A DNA stretch of 64,000 nt from Prevotella sp. E2-28 (GTDB taxonomy: Bacteria; Bacteroidota; Bacteroidia; Bacteroidales; Bacteroidaceae), in NCBI RefSeq assembly GCF_022024055.1, contig NZ_CP091788.1, forward strand, positions 1,674,001 through 1,738,000, read 5' to 3'. Every line of letters begins with the position of its first letter. Within the stretch, counting starts at the first letter, position 1. Under the pieces are notes generated by a model. The model saw only the letters and a program-made list of their open reading frames with translations, was not told the DNA's origin and did no database searches. Below, in pieces: positions 33,759 through 42,421 of this stretch. The position numbers and the translations under genes are program-made.

Positions 33759-33766
33759 TACCTTTG
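33759..33766 (+). promoter_or_regulatory. -7 element of BT4734/PriCT/DUF3987 operon
   Basis: TACCTTTG; the likely start near 33772 leaves a leader of about 110 nt before the ATG at 33883. No TTG with good spacing was seen. Confidence 0.55.
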
Positions 33767-33780
33767 CATCGGATTTCCAA

Positions 33781-33860
33781 GGGAACGAAGTCGTAGCGTG
33801 ACTCCCGCCAGTCTCGGTAATCATCTGGCCATAGGACTGGAAACGTACAGGTGAAAACCT
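33781..33860 (+). promoter_or_regulatory. Structured 5' leader of the primase-like operon
   Basis: Three hairpins can be drawn in the leader: GGG/CCC plus AGTC/GACT (33781-33806, with a bulge), CCAGTC (33808-33813) with GACTGG (33835-33840), and AGGT-GAAA-ACCT (33849-33860), a GNRA tetraloop hairpin. The 33552-33758 stretch upstream holds no gene that I can see. Confidence 0.5.
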
Positions 33861-33882
33861 CATAAAAACAAAGTAAAATAGT

Positions 33883-34440
33883 ATGATGAATCAAATGTTT
33901 GAAATGTCGTATTTCGCGGCGCCGATCACGAACAAGGTGCCCTTGAAAACATTAACGCTGATGGAAGTGGCTCGTGCCATTAAGACGCCCTGGCTGGCTC
34001 TACAGACGGCAGAGCTACGTAAGATTACAGACAAGGCAGAGGCACGCAGATTTAAGGGCTCGCATTTCCCTTATATCACGCCAGCAGGGGTCTTTTCCTA
34101 CTGCAACGATCAGTCGCTTGTGAAGCATTCGGGTGTGCTCTGCATGGACTTAGATGATATTGAGGATGTGAACGGCATCAAGCAACGACTGATAGCCGAT
34201 GAGCTTTTCACGACCTTAATGGCGTTTCGCTCACCCTCAGGCAACGGATTGAAGTGGTTTCTGAAGATTGACCTTACAAGGTGTGACCATCGGCAGTGGT
34301 TTGACGCCGTACGCAGCTACCTGATGTCGATGTATGGGCTCACGGGAAAGCAGGCCGATTCTTCGGTTAGGAATGAGTCAAGGGCTTGTTTCCTGTGCTA
34401 TGATCCTGAGGTGTATGTGAATCCTGGTATGACAGTATGA
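33883..34440 (+). CDS. BT4734/VirE N-terminal domain protein (primase-like)
   Basis: 185 residues. It matches the BT4734-like/VirE-N domain common in Bacteroidales: FKGSHFPYITPAGVFSYCND, VLCMDLDDIEDV, LMAFRSPSGNGLKWFLKID, and SYLMSMYGLTGKQADSSVRN. The acidic LDLDD-type strand and the SPSGNGLK strand resemble archaeo-eukaryotic primase cores. Its role is probably DNA priming or replication linked to a mobile element. In many genomes this domain, PriCT and DUF3987 are fused; here they are three ORFs in a row, separated by 16 and 19 bp. Confidence 0.85.
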   Translation: MMNQMFEMSYFAAPITNKVPLKTLTLMEVARAIKTPWLALQTAELRKITDKAEARRFKGSHFPYITPAGVFSYCNDQSLVKHSGVLCMDLDDIEDVNGIKQRLIADELFTTLMAFRSPSGNGLKWFLKIDLTRCDHRQWFDAVRSYLMSMYGLTGKQADSSVRNESRACFLCYDPEVYVNPGMTV

Positions 34441-34456
34441 CAAATGACAATTAAAA

Positions 34457-34882
34457 ATGAATACAGGATTCGACCCTATGGCATGGCTGACGCAGCAACC
34501 TGAAAAGGCTCACCCTACAGCCCTGAAATCTCCACCCTCTGTGCCCAGTGCCTGCCAGCCTCTTTCGCTTCAGGAAGAGCTGGACAAGGCCACGGCCGTG
34601 GTACGCGAACTGATAGCGCGTAATGCCAACATTGCTGAGAGTTATGATGACTACGTACGGCTGGGGTTTGCTCTGGCCAACGGACTGGGCAGCAGCGGGC
34701 GCGACCTCTATCACATGCTCTGTGCCCACAGCACGAAGTACAGGATGCGGGAGTGTGAGCGGAAATGGCAGGAGTGTCTGCGCATGGCCGACGGGCGTAC
34801 CAGCATCGCCACCTTTTACCACATGGCACGACAAGCTGGCGTAGATATTAGTGCCGTGACGAAACAACGATTAAAATATTAA
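34457..34882 (+). CDS. PriCT-2-like primase C-terminal domain protein
   Basis: 141 residues. A Pro-rich N-terminus is followed by a helical domain typical of PriCT-2 (YDDYVRLGFALANGLGSSGR, then RECERKWQECLRMADGRTSI, then TFYHMARQAGVD). This domain usually sits between a primase core and a helicase. It lies 16 bp after the VirE-N gene and 19 bp before the DUF3987 gene. GC content is higher than in the genes on either side of the cassette. Confidence 0.8.
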   Translation: MNTGFDPMAWLTQQPEKAHPTALKSPPSVPSACQPLSLQEELDKATAVVRELIARNANIAESYDDYVRLGFALANGLGSSGRDLYHMLCAHSTKYRMRECERKWQECLRMADGRTSIATFYHMARQAGVDISAVTKQRLKY

Positions 34883-34901
34883 CCACAAAAAAATTACGAA
34901 T

Positions 34902-36278
34902 ATGAAAAAGGAAAACAAGAAGATGAAGAAGGCTAGGAAAGCCGCAGTTAAGAACGTAGAGAAGAAGGCCTACCAGCCGCTGACGTGGGAAGAGGTGTTT
35001 GCTGGCGAGCAGTTGCCATCATTGCCCTCGGCATTGCCAAAGATGATTGACGACACCATTTCGCAGACGCCCGATTTGCTGAAGGGTACCGTGGCGCAGG
35101 TCATCCCCGTGGCTTACTCTATCTATCCCCGCGGTCTGAAGTTCGTCTATATTGACGGACGTACGCGCGAACCTCGTATGAATTGTCTGCTGGTAGCCAA
35201 GGAGGGCGGCGGTAAGGAGTGTATCACGCTGCCTATCAAGCATATACTGGCAGAGGTGAAGGAGAACTCAAGGCAAGACCGCCAGCGACTGAAGGAGTTT
35301 AATGATAAGTACAGTCGTGCCCGTCAGGATGAAGAAAAACCTAAGCGTCCAGATGACCTTGATATCCGCTGGCTGTTTCCCGACATCACCCGTCCACGCT
35401 TGAGTCAAGCCATGGAGGATGCGCAGGGAGCGTTCCTCTTCCTGAAGCTCAATGAGCTGGAAGACTGGGATAAGCTGGAGGGCGCTAAGGGTAAGTCGAA
35501 CTCGTTCTCGCTGATGAAGTTGATAGACGATGAGGACAACGACTTCGGACAGGACCGCGTGGGTGCTCAGAGTGTGAATGCCGACGGGTGTCTGCGTCTG
35601 AACTACATAGCCGACAGCACGGAGACGAAGCTGAAGAAATACTTTCGTTATATCCACGGCGAGGGACCTATATCGCGCATCACGCTGGGAGGCATCCCTT
35701 CGGTAGAGATAGGTGCGCCCATACCCGTCTTCGGCAGTTACGACAAGCATTACGACGATCTCATACGCCCCTATATAGAGAACTTGAAAAAGGCTACGGG
35801 CACTATTCTGTGCAAGGAGGCGCTGCAGATGGCAGAGACGCTAAAGGCCGAGATAGACGCGTTTAACTCGAAGACGCAGGATCGCATACTCGACACGCTG
35901 AGCCACAGAAGTCTGGTGGCTGCATTCCGTCGTGGTTGTCTGATATACGCTGCCAACGGCATGGAGTGGGAGCCTGAGATAGAGTATTTCTGCCGCTGGT
36001 CTATGCAGGTGGACCTCTATATGAAGTACAAGCTATTTGCCGATGATATACGCCAGGCTAATGACTGCGTGAAGACGGATAAGCCCGGTCCACAAAGCCT
36101 GCTGGACAAAGTGACGGTGAACGCACAGGGCGAATTTTCGTTTGACGAGGTGGTGAGGGTCTATACCGAGAGTGGCAAGACGCCCGACGAGAAGCGCGTG
36201 AGGAACGTGCTGAACCAATGGAAGGCGCGCGGCTTCATATTACAAATGACAAATGACAGTTACAAAAAGATATCGTAA
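34902..36278 (+). CDS. DUF3987-like protein
   Basis: 458 residues. A Lys-rich N-terminus is followed by PSALPKMIDDTISQTPDLLK and LLVAKEGGGKECITLPIKHI, which occupies the Walker A position but reads GGGKE, so ATP binding is doubtful. The rest (FLFLKLNELEDWDKL, LMKLIDDEDNDFGQDRVGA, SRITLGGIPSVEIGAPIPVF) fits the helicase-like DUF3987 family found in Bacteroidales mobile regions. The last residues, LQMTNDSYKKIS, are encoded by a copy of the dispersed ATGACAAATGACAGTT repeat, so the original C-terminus was probably replaced or extended by the repeat. Confidence 0.78.
   Translation: MKKENKKMKKARKAAVKNVEKKAYQPLTWEEVFAGEQLPSLPSALPKMIDDTISQTPDLLKGTVAQVIPVAYSIYPRGLKFVYIDGRTREPRMNCLLVAKEGGGKECITLPIKHILAEVKENSRQDRQRLKEFNDKYSRARQDEEKPKRPDDLDIRWLFPDITRPRLSQAMEDAQGAFLFLKLNELEDWDKLEGAKGKSNSFSLMKLIDDEDNDFGQDRVGAQSVNADGCLRLNYIADSTETKLKKYFRYIHGEGPISRITLGGIPSVEIGAPIPVFGSYDKHYDDLIRPYIENLKKATGTILCKEALQMAETLKAEIDAFNSKTQDRILDTLSHRSLVAAFRRGCLIYAANGMEWEPEIEYFCRWSMQVDLYMKYKLFADDIRQANDCVKTDKPGPQSLLDKVTVNAQGEFSFDEVVRVYTESGKTPDEKRVRNVLNQWKARGFILQMTNDSYKKIS
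36244..36265 (+). repeat. Dispersed repeat copy at the 3' end of the DUF3987 gene
   Basis: Identical at 21 of 22 positions to each arm of the 28544/28750 inverted repeat. Here it is inside the coding sequence and encodes the end of the protein. Confidence 0.75.
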
Positions 36279-36308
36279 CCACACGCACGTTACTATTATA
36301 TAAAAGGA

Positions 36309-36345
36309 ATATGGGCTCGCCGTGATAGCGAACCCATATCTTTTA
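36309..36345. terminator. Bidirectional terminator between convergent operons
   Basis: ATATGGGCTCGC (36309-36320) pairs with GCGAACCCATAT (36328-36339) with one mismatch. T-rich on the right and A-rich on the left, serving both DUF3987 (+) and GGGtGRT (-). Confidence 0.85.
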
Positions 36346-36363
36346 TTGAGCAAAATGAATTGC

Positions 36364-37377
36364 TTACTTCTTGTTCAGGGCGAGGTCAATCTCCACAGCG
36401 ATAGATACAGTAGCACCTACCATGGGGTTGTTACCAATACCCAGGAAGCCCATCATCTCAACGTGAGCAGGAACAGAAGAAGAACCTGCGAACTGAGCGT
36501 CTGAGTGCATACGACCCAGAGTATCAGTCATACCGTAAGAAGCGGGACCTGCAGCCATGTTATCGGGGTGCAGAGTACGACCGGTACCACCACCTGAAGC
36601 TACTGAGAAGTAAGGCTTGCCAGCGAGCACGCGCTCCTTCTTATAGGTACCAGCTACGGGGTGCTGGAAGCGGGTGGGGTTGGTAGAGTTACCAGTGATT
36701 GATACGTCAACGTTCTCCTTCCACAGGATAGCAACACCCTCACGAACGTCGTCAGCACCGTAGCACTTTACCTTAGCGCGGGGACCGTCAGAATAAGGAA
36801 CTTCCTTAACGACCTTCACCTCACCAGTGTAGTAGTCGAACTGAGTCTGTACGTATGTGAAACCGTTGATACGGCTGATAATCATAGCAGCGTCCTTACC
36901 AAGACCGTTCAGGATAACGCGGAGGGGCTTCTTACGAACCTTGTTAGCCTTCTCGGCAATCTTGATGGCACCCTCGGCAGCAGCGAATGACTCGTGACCA
37001 GCCAGGAATGCGAAGCACTCGGTCTCCTCGCGGAGCAGACGAGCAGCCAGGTTACCGTGACCCAGACCTACCTTACGGTCGTCAGCAACTGAACCGGGGA
37101 TACAGAAGCTCTGCAGACCGATACCGATAGCCTCGGCAGCCTCGGCAGCGCTCTTAACGCCCTTCTTGATAGCGATGGCAGCACCGCATACGTATGCCCA
37201 CTTAGCGTTCTCGAAGCAGATACGCTGGGTCTCTTCACACATCTGGTAAGGATCAACGCCAGCCTTCTCGCAAATCTCGTTAGCCTCTTCAATGCTATTG
37301 ATGCCGTTCTCCTTCAGAGCAGCCAGCACCTGATTGATGCGACGCTCGTAGCTCTCGAATGATACTTTTCTAATCAT
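36364..37377 (-). CDS. GGGtGRT protein
   Basis: 337 residues. It contains the name motif SGGGTGRTLHPDN and the family stretches FCIPGSVADDRKVGLGHGNLA, ITGNSTNPTRFQHPVAGTY and MMGFLGIGNNPMVGATV. The family is found mostly in Bacteroidota and anaerobic Firmicutes beside a NifU-like scaffold gene, exactly as here (14 bp apart). The biochemical role is unproven; a link to Fe-S assembly is inferred from the neighbour. Codon use is strongly biased, suggesting high expression. Confidence 0.9.
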   Translation of the reverse strand: MIRKVSFESYERRINQVLAALKENGINSIEEANEICEKAGVDPYQMCEETQRICFENAKWAYVCGAAIAIKKGVKSAAEAAEAIGIGLQSFCIPGSVADDRKVGLGHGNLAARLLREETECFAFLAGHESFAAAEGAIKIAEKANKVRKKPLRVILNGLGKDAAMIISRINGFTYVQTQFDYYTGEVKVVKEVPYSDGPRAKVKCYGADDVREGVAILWKENVDVSITGNSTNPTRFQHPVAGTYKKERVLAGKPYFSVASGGGTGRTLHPDNMAAGPASYGMTDTLGRMHSDAQFAGSSSVPAHVEMMGFLGIGNNPMVGATVSIAVEIDLALNKK

Positions 37378-37391
37378 AATTTCTGTCCTCC

Positions 37392-38093
37392 TTACTCTTT
37401 ACGTGGGTCAATAGCCTTAACAATTCCCTGCTCAGCAGTGGTACGACCGTAAGAACCGGTGAACTTCTTCACAGCCTCGTTGGCGTCCATGCCGTCCTTG
37501 ATGGCTTCCATCATCTTGCCCAGGTGTACGTACTCGTAACCGCAAACCTGATTATCCTTATCCAGGAACTGCTTGGTGATGTAACCCTCGGTGAGCTCCA
37601 GGTAACGGGTACCCTTAGCTACTGTGCCGTAGAGTGTACCAGTCTGTGAACGCAGACCCTTACCGAGGTCTTCCAAACCAGCACCGATTACGAGACCGCC
37701 CTCAGAGAATGCACTCTGTGTACGTCCGTAAACGATCTGCAGGAACAGCTCGCGCATAGCGGTGTTGATAGCGTCGCAAACGAGGTCGGTGTTCAGAGCC
37801 TCGAGGATGGTCTTGCCAGGCAGAATCTCAGAAGCCATAGCAGCTGAGTGAGTCATACCTGTGCAGCCGATGGTCTCAACGAGTGCCTCCTGGATAACGC
37901 CGTCCTTCACGTTCAGGCTCAGCTTACAAGCACCCTGCTGAGGAGCGCACCAGCCAATACCGTGGGTATAGCCCGAAATGTCCTTGATCTCTTTGGCCTG
38001 AATCCACTTGCCCTCTTCGGGGATGGGAGCAGGACCGTGGTTGGGGCCTTTGGCCACAACGCACATGTTTTCAACTTCCTTAGAATAAATCAT
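37392..38093 (-). CDS. NifU-like iron-sulfur cluster assembly scaffold protein
   Basis: 233 residues. IscU/NifU-like signatures include WCAPQQGACKLSL, ETIGCTGMTHSAAMASEIL and conserved Cys/Asp around LVCDAINTAMREL. It is the longer anaerobe variant that pairs with GGGtGRT. The Cys residues at IGWCAPQQGAC and IGCTG are candidate cluster ligands. First gene of the two-gene leftward operon. Confidence 0.85.
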   Translation of the reverse strand: MIYSKEVENMCVVAKGPNHGPAPIPEEGKWIQAKEIKDISGYTHGIGWCAPQQGACKLSLNVKDGVIQEALVETIGCTGMTHSAAMASEILPGKTILEALNTDLVCDAINTAMRELFLQIVYGRTQSAFSEGGLVIGAGLEDLGKGLRSQTGTLYGTVAKGTRYLELTEGYITKQFLDKDNQVCGYEYVHLGKMMEAIKDGMDANEAVKKFTGSYGRTTAEQGIVKAIDPRKE

Positions 38094-38133
38094 TGTTACC
38101 TATTTTAAAATAGTAAAATTGTTTTCGTGGCTG

Positions 38134-38141
38134 CAAAATTA
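38134..38141 (-). promoter_or_regulatory. -7 element of scaffold/GGGtGRT operon
   Basis: CAAAATTA top strand, TAATTTTG on minus, 41 bp upstream of the scaffold ATG. Confidence 0.6.
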
Positions 38142-38193
38142 CAAAAATATCATGAATATACCTAAAAAAGGGGAGAAAATTTTTAGTAATATA

Positions 38194-38225
38194 CTAAAGA
38201 AAAGGGACGGAATTTCTCCCGCCCC
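38194..38225 (-). terminator. Terminator of htpG
   Basis: On the minus strand GGGGCGG pairs with CCGTCCC (one G-U) and is followed by TTTTCTTT. Confidence 0.75.
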
Positions 38226-38252
38226 TTAAAATATGTGTGTATTTTGTCATCT

Positions 38253-40307
38253 CTACTTGATAAGTTCCACGCTGCGCTGCAGGAACTTGTCGAGTGCTTC
38301 ACCCTTAAGCATACCGTTCTGAAGCAGGGCGAGGTCGATGAGCTGATGGATGACGGCATTCTTAGCAGCAAAACTGCTAAGCACGCCTTCTTTCTTGGCT
38401 TTCTGCTCGTCGATAGCCTTCTGGGTGTTGGCCTTGTCGTCCTTAATCTCCTGAGAAATCTCCTCGGGCTTCTTACCTTCAGTCTGCTGGTTCAGGGCTG
38501 CCAGGCGAGCCTCCTGCCCCTTAATCTCGCCCTCGATAGGCTGGAGTTCAGTTGAGAGTTCAGAGTTGATAGTTGAGAGAACTTGTTTTACCAAGCGGTG
38601 GTCGCTGTTGAGCACGATGTTAAACGTGTCGGGCATCTGACCATAGAAGCCCATGCCACTCTGATAGCGGCTCATCTCCTTCATACGGCGCATCCACTCG
38701 TTCTGAGTGATAACCACAGGACGCTGCTCGGCACCCAGGGCGTTGACCTCAACGAGGAACTCGGCCTTGTCGAGCTTTGGCATCTGGCTCTGGAATACGG
38801 CTGACAGATTGTCACGCTCTGTGTCATTCAGGTCAGTCTTGGGCTTATCTTCTTTCTGGATCAGGTGGTCCACGGTGTCTGCATCTACACGGGTGAAGCG
38901 GCTCTTCTCGAACTTCTGCTCCAAGGTCTGGATGCAGGGCACGTCAAGCTGTCCGTCGAACAGCAGTACGCTGTAGCCCTTGTCCTGAGCGGCCTTGATG
39001 TAAGAATACTGGTCGTCCTTGTTGGTGGCATAGAGGTAGATGAGGTTGCCGTCCTTATCCTTCTGAGCAGCCTCGATAAGGGTCTTGTACTCATCGAAGG
39101 TGAAGTACTTACCCTCTGTATCCTTGAAAAGAGAGAAGTCCTTAGCGCGGTCGTAGAAGTTCTCTTCGGTCAGGATGCCGTAGTTGATGAAGAGCTTCAG
39201 GTCGTCCCATTTCTCCTCGTAAGCCTTGCGGTCCTCGTTGAAGATAGCCTTCAAGCGGTCGGATACCTTCTTGGTGATATAAGTAGAAATCTTCTTCACC
39301 TCGCGGTCGCTCTGCAGGTAAGAACGGCTCACGTTCAGAGGGATATCGGGTGAGTCGATAACACCATGAAGCAGGGTGAGGAACTCAGGCACGATACCTT
39401 CTACCTGATCGGTCACGAACACCTGGTTGCAGTAGAGCTGAATCTTGTTCTTCTGCAGCTCCAGCGAGTTCTTGATGCGAGGGAAGTAGAGAATACCCGT
39501 GAGGTTGAAGGGGTAGTCCACGTTGAGGTGAATCCAGAACAGAGGCTCATCGTGCATGGGGTAGAGGGTGCGATAGAACGACTTGTAGTCCTCGTCCTTC
39601 AGCGTAGAGGGAGTCTTTGTCCACAGGGGCTCTACATTATTAATAATGTTGTCCTCAGCGGTATCTACCTGCTTGCCGTCCTTCCATTCTGTCTTCTTGC
39701 CGAAGGCCACGGGAACGGGCAGGAACTTACAATACTTGTTGAGCAGACCTTCGAGCTTGTACTTGTCGAGGAACTCCTTTGAGTCATCGTCGATGTAGAG
39801 GATGATGTCAGAACCGTGGTCAGCACGCTCGGCATCGTCAATCTCGTAGGCAGGAGAACCGTCGCAGCTCCACTTCACGGCCTTAGAACCATCCTTCCAA
39901 GACTTCGTGATAATCTCTACCTTCTTAGAAACCATGAATGAAGAGTAGAAACCGAGACCGAAGTGACCGATAATGTTGTTAGCGTTGTCCTTATACTTCT
40001 CAAGGAAGTCGGTAACGCCAGAGAAGGCAATCTGATTGATGTACTTGTCAATCTCCTCCTCGGTCATGCCGATACCGTGGTCGCTGATGGTGATGGTGCC
40101 CTTCTCGGCATCGAAGTTCACACGAACGGTGAGGTCACCCAGTTCGCCAGTATATTCGCCCTTTTCCTTGAGGGCCTTCAACTTCTGCGTAGCGTCAACA
40201 GCGTTTGACACCATTTCGCGCAGGAAAATCTCTTGGTCGCTATAGAGAAACTTTTTGATGACGGGGAAGATGTTCTCAGTTGTAACCCCGATGTTACCTT
40301 TTTGCAT
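38253..40307 (-). CDS. htpG: Chaperone HtpG (bacterial Hsp90)
   Basis: 684 residues; an ATP-dependent dimeric cytoplasmic chaperone. The GHKL ATPase motifs are at the N-terminus: FLREMVSNAVDATQKL, ISDHGIGMT, and IIGHFGLGFYSSFMV. The middle domain has PLFWIHLNVDYPFNLTGILY and the C-terminal part is helical. The C-terminal half contains STINSELSTELQPIE, encoded by a short repetitive stretch (38543-38582). The length is slightly above E. coli HtpG and typical for Bacteroidales. It follows uvrB on the same strand with a terminator-like hairpin between. Confidence 0.95.
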   Translation of the reverse strand: MQKGNIGVTTENIFPVIKKFLYSDQEIFLREMVSNAVDATQKLKALKEKGEYTGELGDLTVRVNFDAEKGTITISDHGIGMTEEEIDKYINQIAFSGVTDFLEKYKDNANNIIGHFGLGFYSSFMVSKKVEIITKSWKDGSKAVKWSCDGSPAYEIDDAERADHGSDIILYIDDDSKEFLDKYKLEGLLNKYCKFLPVPVAFGKKTEWKDGKQVDTAEDNIINNVEPLWTKTPSTLKDEDYKSFYRTLYPMHDEPLFWIHLNVDYPFNLTGILYFPRIKNSLELQKNKIQLYCNQVFVTDQVEGIVPEFLTLLHGVIDSPDIPLNVSRSYLQSDREVKKISTYITKKVSDRLKAIFNEDRKAYEEKWDDLKLFINYGILTEENFYDRAKDFSLFKDTEGKYFTFDEYKTLIEAAQKDKDGNLIYLYATNKDDQYSYIKAAQDKGYSVLLFDGQLDVPCIQTLEQKFEKSRFTRVDADTVDHLIQKEDKPKTDLNDTERDNLSAVFQSQMPKLDKAEFLVEVNALGAEQRPVVITQNEWMRRMKEMSRYQSGMGFYGQMPDTFNIVLNSDHRLVKQVLSTINSELSTELQPIEGEIKGQEARLAALNQQTEGKKPEEISQEIKDDKANTQKAIDEQKAKKEGVLSSFAAKNAVIHQLIDLALLQNGMLKGEALDKFLQRSVELIK
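38543..38582. repeat. Low-complexity repeat inside htpG
   Basis: Near-repeats of AGTTGAGAGTTCAGAGTTGA type with a spacing of 7-14 bp encode the SELSTEL region. Confidence 0.6.
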
Positions 40308-40340
40308 ATCTGATATAATGTTTTATTGTCTTCGATATGC

Positions 40341-40382
40341 CTAAAAGCAAAATCCGTGCCAATAAAAAGCTGGACACGGATT
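40341..40382 (-). terminator. Terminator of uvrB
   Basis: AATCCGTG (40351-40358) and CACGGATT (40375-40382) form an 8-bp stem. On the minus strand TTGCTTTT follows. Confidence 0.75.
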
Positions 40383-40390
40383 CTGATGGG

Positions 40391-42412
40391 TTACTTGAGT
40401 TCTATTTCCTTTTGCAGACGGATAATCTCGTCGCGATACTGGGCGGCTTGTAGGAAGTCCAACTGCTTGGCGGCTTCCTTCATGCGCTTCGTGGTTTCGG
40501 CAATGAGCTTTTCTATCTGTGGGCGTGTCATACGTTCTACGATAGGGTCGGCTGCCAATCCAGCAGCGCTCTGTTTGTCGCCCGCTGTACGTTTCAGTTC
40601 CTTTACATCCGGACTGTCGTCACGTGAGAGTGCGCTCTTGAGCGACTTCTTAATCTGCGTCGGCGTGATGTGATGCTCTTCATTATAGCGCAACTGCTTC
40701 ATGCGGCGGCGATTCGTCTCGTCGATGGTCTCTTGCATAGAACGGGTGATGGTGTCGGCATACATGATGACCCTGCCGTTGACATTACGAGCAGCACGAC
40801 CAGCCGTCTGAACCAATGAGCGGCGACTACGCAAAAAGCCTTCCTTGTCGGCATCGAGGATAGCCACCAGCGAAACCTCGGGCAGGTCGAGGCCCTCACG
40901 AAGCAGGTTGACGCCTACCAGCACGTCGAACTCGCCATTACACAACTTCTCCAGAATCTGTACGCGGTCGAGCGTGGCCACATCACTATGGATATAGGCG
41001 GTTTGCACGCCATGATTCAGCAGGAATTCCGACAGCTCTTCTGCCATTCGCTTGGTCAAGGTAGTCACCAAAACGCGCTCATTACGCTCAATACGGATGC
41101 GTATTTCCTCTAAGAGGTCGTCAATCTGATGCTCACTGGGACGCACCTCAATCTCAGGGTCAAGAAGACCAGTAGGGCGGATAACCTGTTCTACGACAAC
41201 ACCTTCAGATTCCTCTAACTCGAAGTCTGCAGGTGTAGCAGATACGTAGATGACCTGATTGACCTCGTTTTGGAACTCATCGAAAGTAAGAGGGCGGTTA
41301 TCGAAAGCAGCAGGCAGTCGGAAGCCATATTCTACGAGGTTGGTCTTACGGGCACGGTCGCCGCCATACATCGCACCAATCTGAGGTACGGAGACGTGGC
41401 TCTCATCTATAAATAATAGGAAGTCGTCAGGGAAGAAATCCAGCAGACAGTAAGGGCGTTCGCCAGGCTGGCGACCATCGAAATAGCGGGAATAGTTCTC
41501 GATGCCAGAGCAATGGCCCAACTCCTTAATCATCTCCATGTCATACTCTACACGCTCCTTGATGCGTTGCGCCTTGATGCCATCGCCCAGTTCCTCGAAG
41601 AATGCCACCTGTTTAACCAGGTCGTCCTGAATATCATGAATGGCCTTGTTGGTCTGCTCCTGTGTCGTCATAAAAAGGTTGGCAGGATAGAGCTTATACT
41701 CAGCATAGCGACCCATGCGCATCATGGTGACGGGGTCGAGTTCCTCTATGGCATCTATCTCGTCGTCCCAGAACGTAACACGCAGAATCTTCTCGCTGTA
41801 GGCCATGTAGATGTCAACGGTGTCACCCTTCACACGGAAGTTGCCTCGTTCTAACGTAAGGTCGTTGCGTACATACAATGATTGTACCAATTTTCTTAAC
41901 AAAACATTACGTTCGATGTTCTGTCCCTGTCGGATTTCAATGACGTTTTCCGACAAGGCATTAGGACTGCCCATTCCATAAATACATGAAACAGAAGATA
42001 CAACGATAACGTCTTTTCTTCCTGATAGCAAATTACTTACTGCTGAAAGGCGAAGACGGTCAATCTCCTCGTTGATGGCTAAGTCCTTTTCGATATAGGT
42101 ATCACTGGCGGGTAGGTAAGCCTCGGGCTGGTAATAGTCATAATAACTGACATAATACTCTACGGCATTATCAGGGAAAAAGCCTCGCATCTCATCATAA
42201 AGTTGCGCTGCCAGGGTCTTGTTATGACTGAGAATAAGCGTAGGGCGGTTCACGTTCGCAATGACGTTTGCCATCGTGAATGTCTTACCAGAACCGGTAA
42301 CACCCAGCAAAACTTGAGCACGGTCGCCACGATTCACACCGTCAGTCAGTTGGCGAATCGCTTCCGGCTGATCGCCGGTAGGCTTGTATTTAGAAGTCAG
42401 TTTAAAGTCCAT
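40391..42412 (-). CDS. uvrB: Excinuclease ABC subunit B
   Basis: 673 residues from ATG 42412 (MDFKLTSKYKPTGDQPEAIR). The ATG four codons upstream (42424) lies inside the -7 promoter element, so the shorter start is chosen. UvrB is the damage-verifying helicase of nucleotide excision repair. Walker A is GVTGSGKTFTMANV; the beta-hairpin is YYVSYYDYYQPEAYLPASD; the DEAD-like motif is FIDESHVSVPQIGAMYGGD; motif VI-like is QTAGRAARNVNGRVI; and the C-terminal UVR motif is QLDFLQAAQYRDEI. The leader is very short (about 3-5 nt). Confidence 0.96.
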   Translation of the reverse strand: MDFKLTSKYKPTGDQPEAIRQLTDGVNRGDRAQVLLGVTGSGKTFTMANVIANVNRPTLILSHNKTLAAQLYDEMRGFFPDNAVEYYVSYYDYYQPEAYLPASDTYIEKDLAINEEIDRLRLSAVSNLLSGRKDVIVVSSVSCIYGMGSPNALSENVIEIRQGQNIERNVLLRKLVQSLYVRNDLTLERGNFRVKGDTVDIYMAYSEKILRVTFWDDEIDAIEELDPVTMMRMGRYAEYKLYPANLFMTTQEQTNKAIHDIQDDLVKQVAFFEELGDGIKAQRIKERVEYDMEMIKELGHCSGIENYSRYFDGRQPGERPYCLLDFFPDDFLLFIDESHVSVPQIGAMYGGDRARKTNLVEYGFRLPAAFDNRPLTFDEFQNEVNQVIYVSATPADFELEESEGVVVEQVIRPTGLLDPEIEVRPSEHQIDDLLEEIRIRIERNERVLVTTLTKRMAEELSEFLLNHGVQTAYIHSDVATLDRVQILEKLCNGEFDVLVGVNLLREGLDLPEVSLVAILDADKEGFLRSRRSLVQTAGRAARNVNGRVIMYADTITRSMQETIDETNRRRMKQLRYNEEHHITPTQIKKSLKSALSRDDSPDVKELKRTAGDKQSAAGLAADPIVERMTRPQIEKLIAETTKRMKEAAKQLDFLQAAQYRDEIIRLQKEIELK

Positions 42413-42421
42413 TTCGACCTG

